DNA of 64,000 nt from an uncultured Psychrobacter sp. (GTDB taxonomy: Bacteria > Pseudomonadota > Gammaproteobacteria > Pseudomonadales > Moraxellaceae): NCBI GenBank assembly GCA_947489525.1, contig CANLDW010000001.1, forward strand, positions 434,001 to 498,000. Direction: 5' to 3'. Below the pieces are notes generated by a model. That model ran no database searches. It saw nothing but the letters and a program-made list of their open reading frames with translations, and was not told the DNA's origin. Positions 63,554-64,000 of the stretch are shown here, piece by piece (position 1 is the first letter of the stretch; every line of letters starts with the position of its first letter). Position numbers and translations under genes: made by a program.

Positions 63554-63627
63554 GGCTGGATAGCACAGTGGTTATGCAGCGGATTGCAAATCCGTAGACG
63601 CCGGTTCGATTCCGACTCCAGCCTCCA
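63554..63627 (+). tRNA. tRNA-Cys, anticodon GCA
   Basis: The 74-base tRNA has acceptor GGCTGGA/TCCAGCC, discriminator T (U73, typical for Cys) and an encoded CCA. The anticodon loop TTGCAAA gives GCA. Confidence 0.97.
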
Positions 63628-63773
63628 ATTTTTTGCTCAATTAACTAAGATCTGCGTTAATTTTTCTTGCATTATTAACCCAGCAGCTTATAATAGCGAG
63701 CACTTATCTAGCAACCAGACAGTCTATCCACTGGTTAGCTTTTAGATAAAAAAGTATAGATAGCACAAGTTTT

Positions 63774-63860
63774 GCCCGGGTGGTGAAATTGGTAGACACA
63801 AGGGATTTAAAATCCCTCGCTAGTAATAGCGTGCCGGTTCAAGTCCGGCTCCGGGTACCA
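63774..63860 (+). tRNA. tRNA-Leu, anticodon TAA
   Basis: The 87-base class II tRNA has acceptor GCCCGGG paired with TCCGGGT, discriminator A, encoded CCA, and the anticodon loop TTTAAAA giving UAA. The long variable arm is present. It decodes UUA and UUG. Confidence 0.97.
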
Positions 63861-63868
63861 TTATACGA

Positions 63869-63904
63869 AAACACCGCTAACACTATTGTTGGCGGTGTTT
63901 TTTT
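63869..63904 (+). terminator. Terminator after tRNA-Leu(UAA)
   Basis: CACCGCTAACA pairs with TGTTGGCGGTG (one G-U) and is followed by T7. It resembles the terminator after tRNA-Leu(CAA). Confidence 0.92.
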
Positions 63905-63933
63905 GTCTGTTATTTGAAATAAACGATCCAACT

Positions 63934-64000
63934 TTAAGGCAAATACCCATTCGTCGCCGTTATACTCTCCGGAATATCACTCTCCCCTAGCGCTTCTAGC
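63934..64000 (-). CDS. C-terminal end of an unidentified minus-strand gene (partial)
   Basis: On the minus strand the frame from the window edge to the stop at 63934-63936 reads LEALGESDIPESITATNGY and then Leu-Pro. This looks like protein, but 21 residues are too few to identify it. Its position, convergent with the tRNA-Leu terminator, is plausible for a real gene tail. Confidence 0.4.
   Translation of the reverse strand, partial: LEALGESDIPESITATNGYLP

Noticed and set aside
1..64000. Prophage, integron, defence island or complete insertion sequence
   Set aside because: No integrase, transposase, phage structural, toxin-antitoxin or restriction genes were recognised in any long frame.

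Overview
The window looks like chromosomal DNA of a gammaproteobacterium of the family Moraxellaceae, most likely Psychrobacter. This is inferred from gene content (scattered type II secretion genes, a FimV-type polar protein, petABC next to sspAB, leuCD-x-leuB, FadL-like porins), moderate-to-low GC, AT-rich spacers, and protein style. No database search was possible. Nearly everything is core or near-core chromosome. I see no rRNA, CRISPR array, prophage or intact insertion sequence.

Layout. 1-3 kb: the end of ychF, then dgt and a FabR-like TetR regulator. 3-10 kb (minus strand): type II secretion pseudopilins gspHIJK behind a second TetR gene, then tatD and the secretion ATPase gspE. 10-16 kb: trmO with a problematic start, fpr, tRNA-Leu(CAA), and a Cpx-like envelope-stress unit (an LTxxQ/CpxP-like lipoprotein divergent from a response regulator and sensor kinase). 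16-25 kb: dinB, queA, FimV encoded as two consecutive in-frame genes, an asparaginase, truA and infA. 25-32 kb: an L,D-transpeptidase, then leuB, a lipoprotein gene, leuD and leuC, with a divergent LysR gene. 32-41 kb: putP behind a structured, terminator-ended leader, two tandem FadL-type porins, slyX and uup. 41-45 kb: the cytochrome bc1 genes petABC with sspA and sspB. 45-54 kb: dcd, mrp/apbC, mgtE, an aidB-like acyl-CoA dehydrogenase with scoB/scoA, and a divergent GntP-type permease. 54-61 kb: metG, a small membrane protein, and an ABC importer with two different substrate-binding lipoproteins. 61-64 kb: a sodium:solute symporter with a 44-residue partner, tRNA-Cys(GCA), tRNA-Leu(UAA), and the tail of an unidentified minus-strand gene.

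How it fits together. The gsp genes supply the pseudopilus and motor of one secretion machine whose other parts lie elsewhere. FimV, the Cpx-like unit, the L,D-transpeptidase and the porins concern the cell envelope. aidB, scoAB and the GntP permease look like a short-chain acid or ketone-body uptake and activation cluster. The leu genes cover the isomerase and dehydrogenase steps of leucine synthesis.

The items most worth a second look are the split FimV, the TetR-led pseudopilin operon with a 92-residue GspH leader, seven AAACTAG heptamers upstream of gspE, the apparently lost trmO start codon, the Ala/Gln-rich insert that diverges between the tandem FadL porins, the structured RNA candidate before putP, and the symporter/micro-subunit pair. 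I found no convincing new defence or mobile system.
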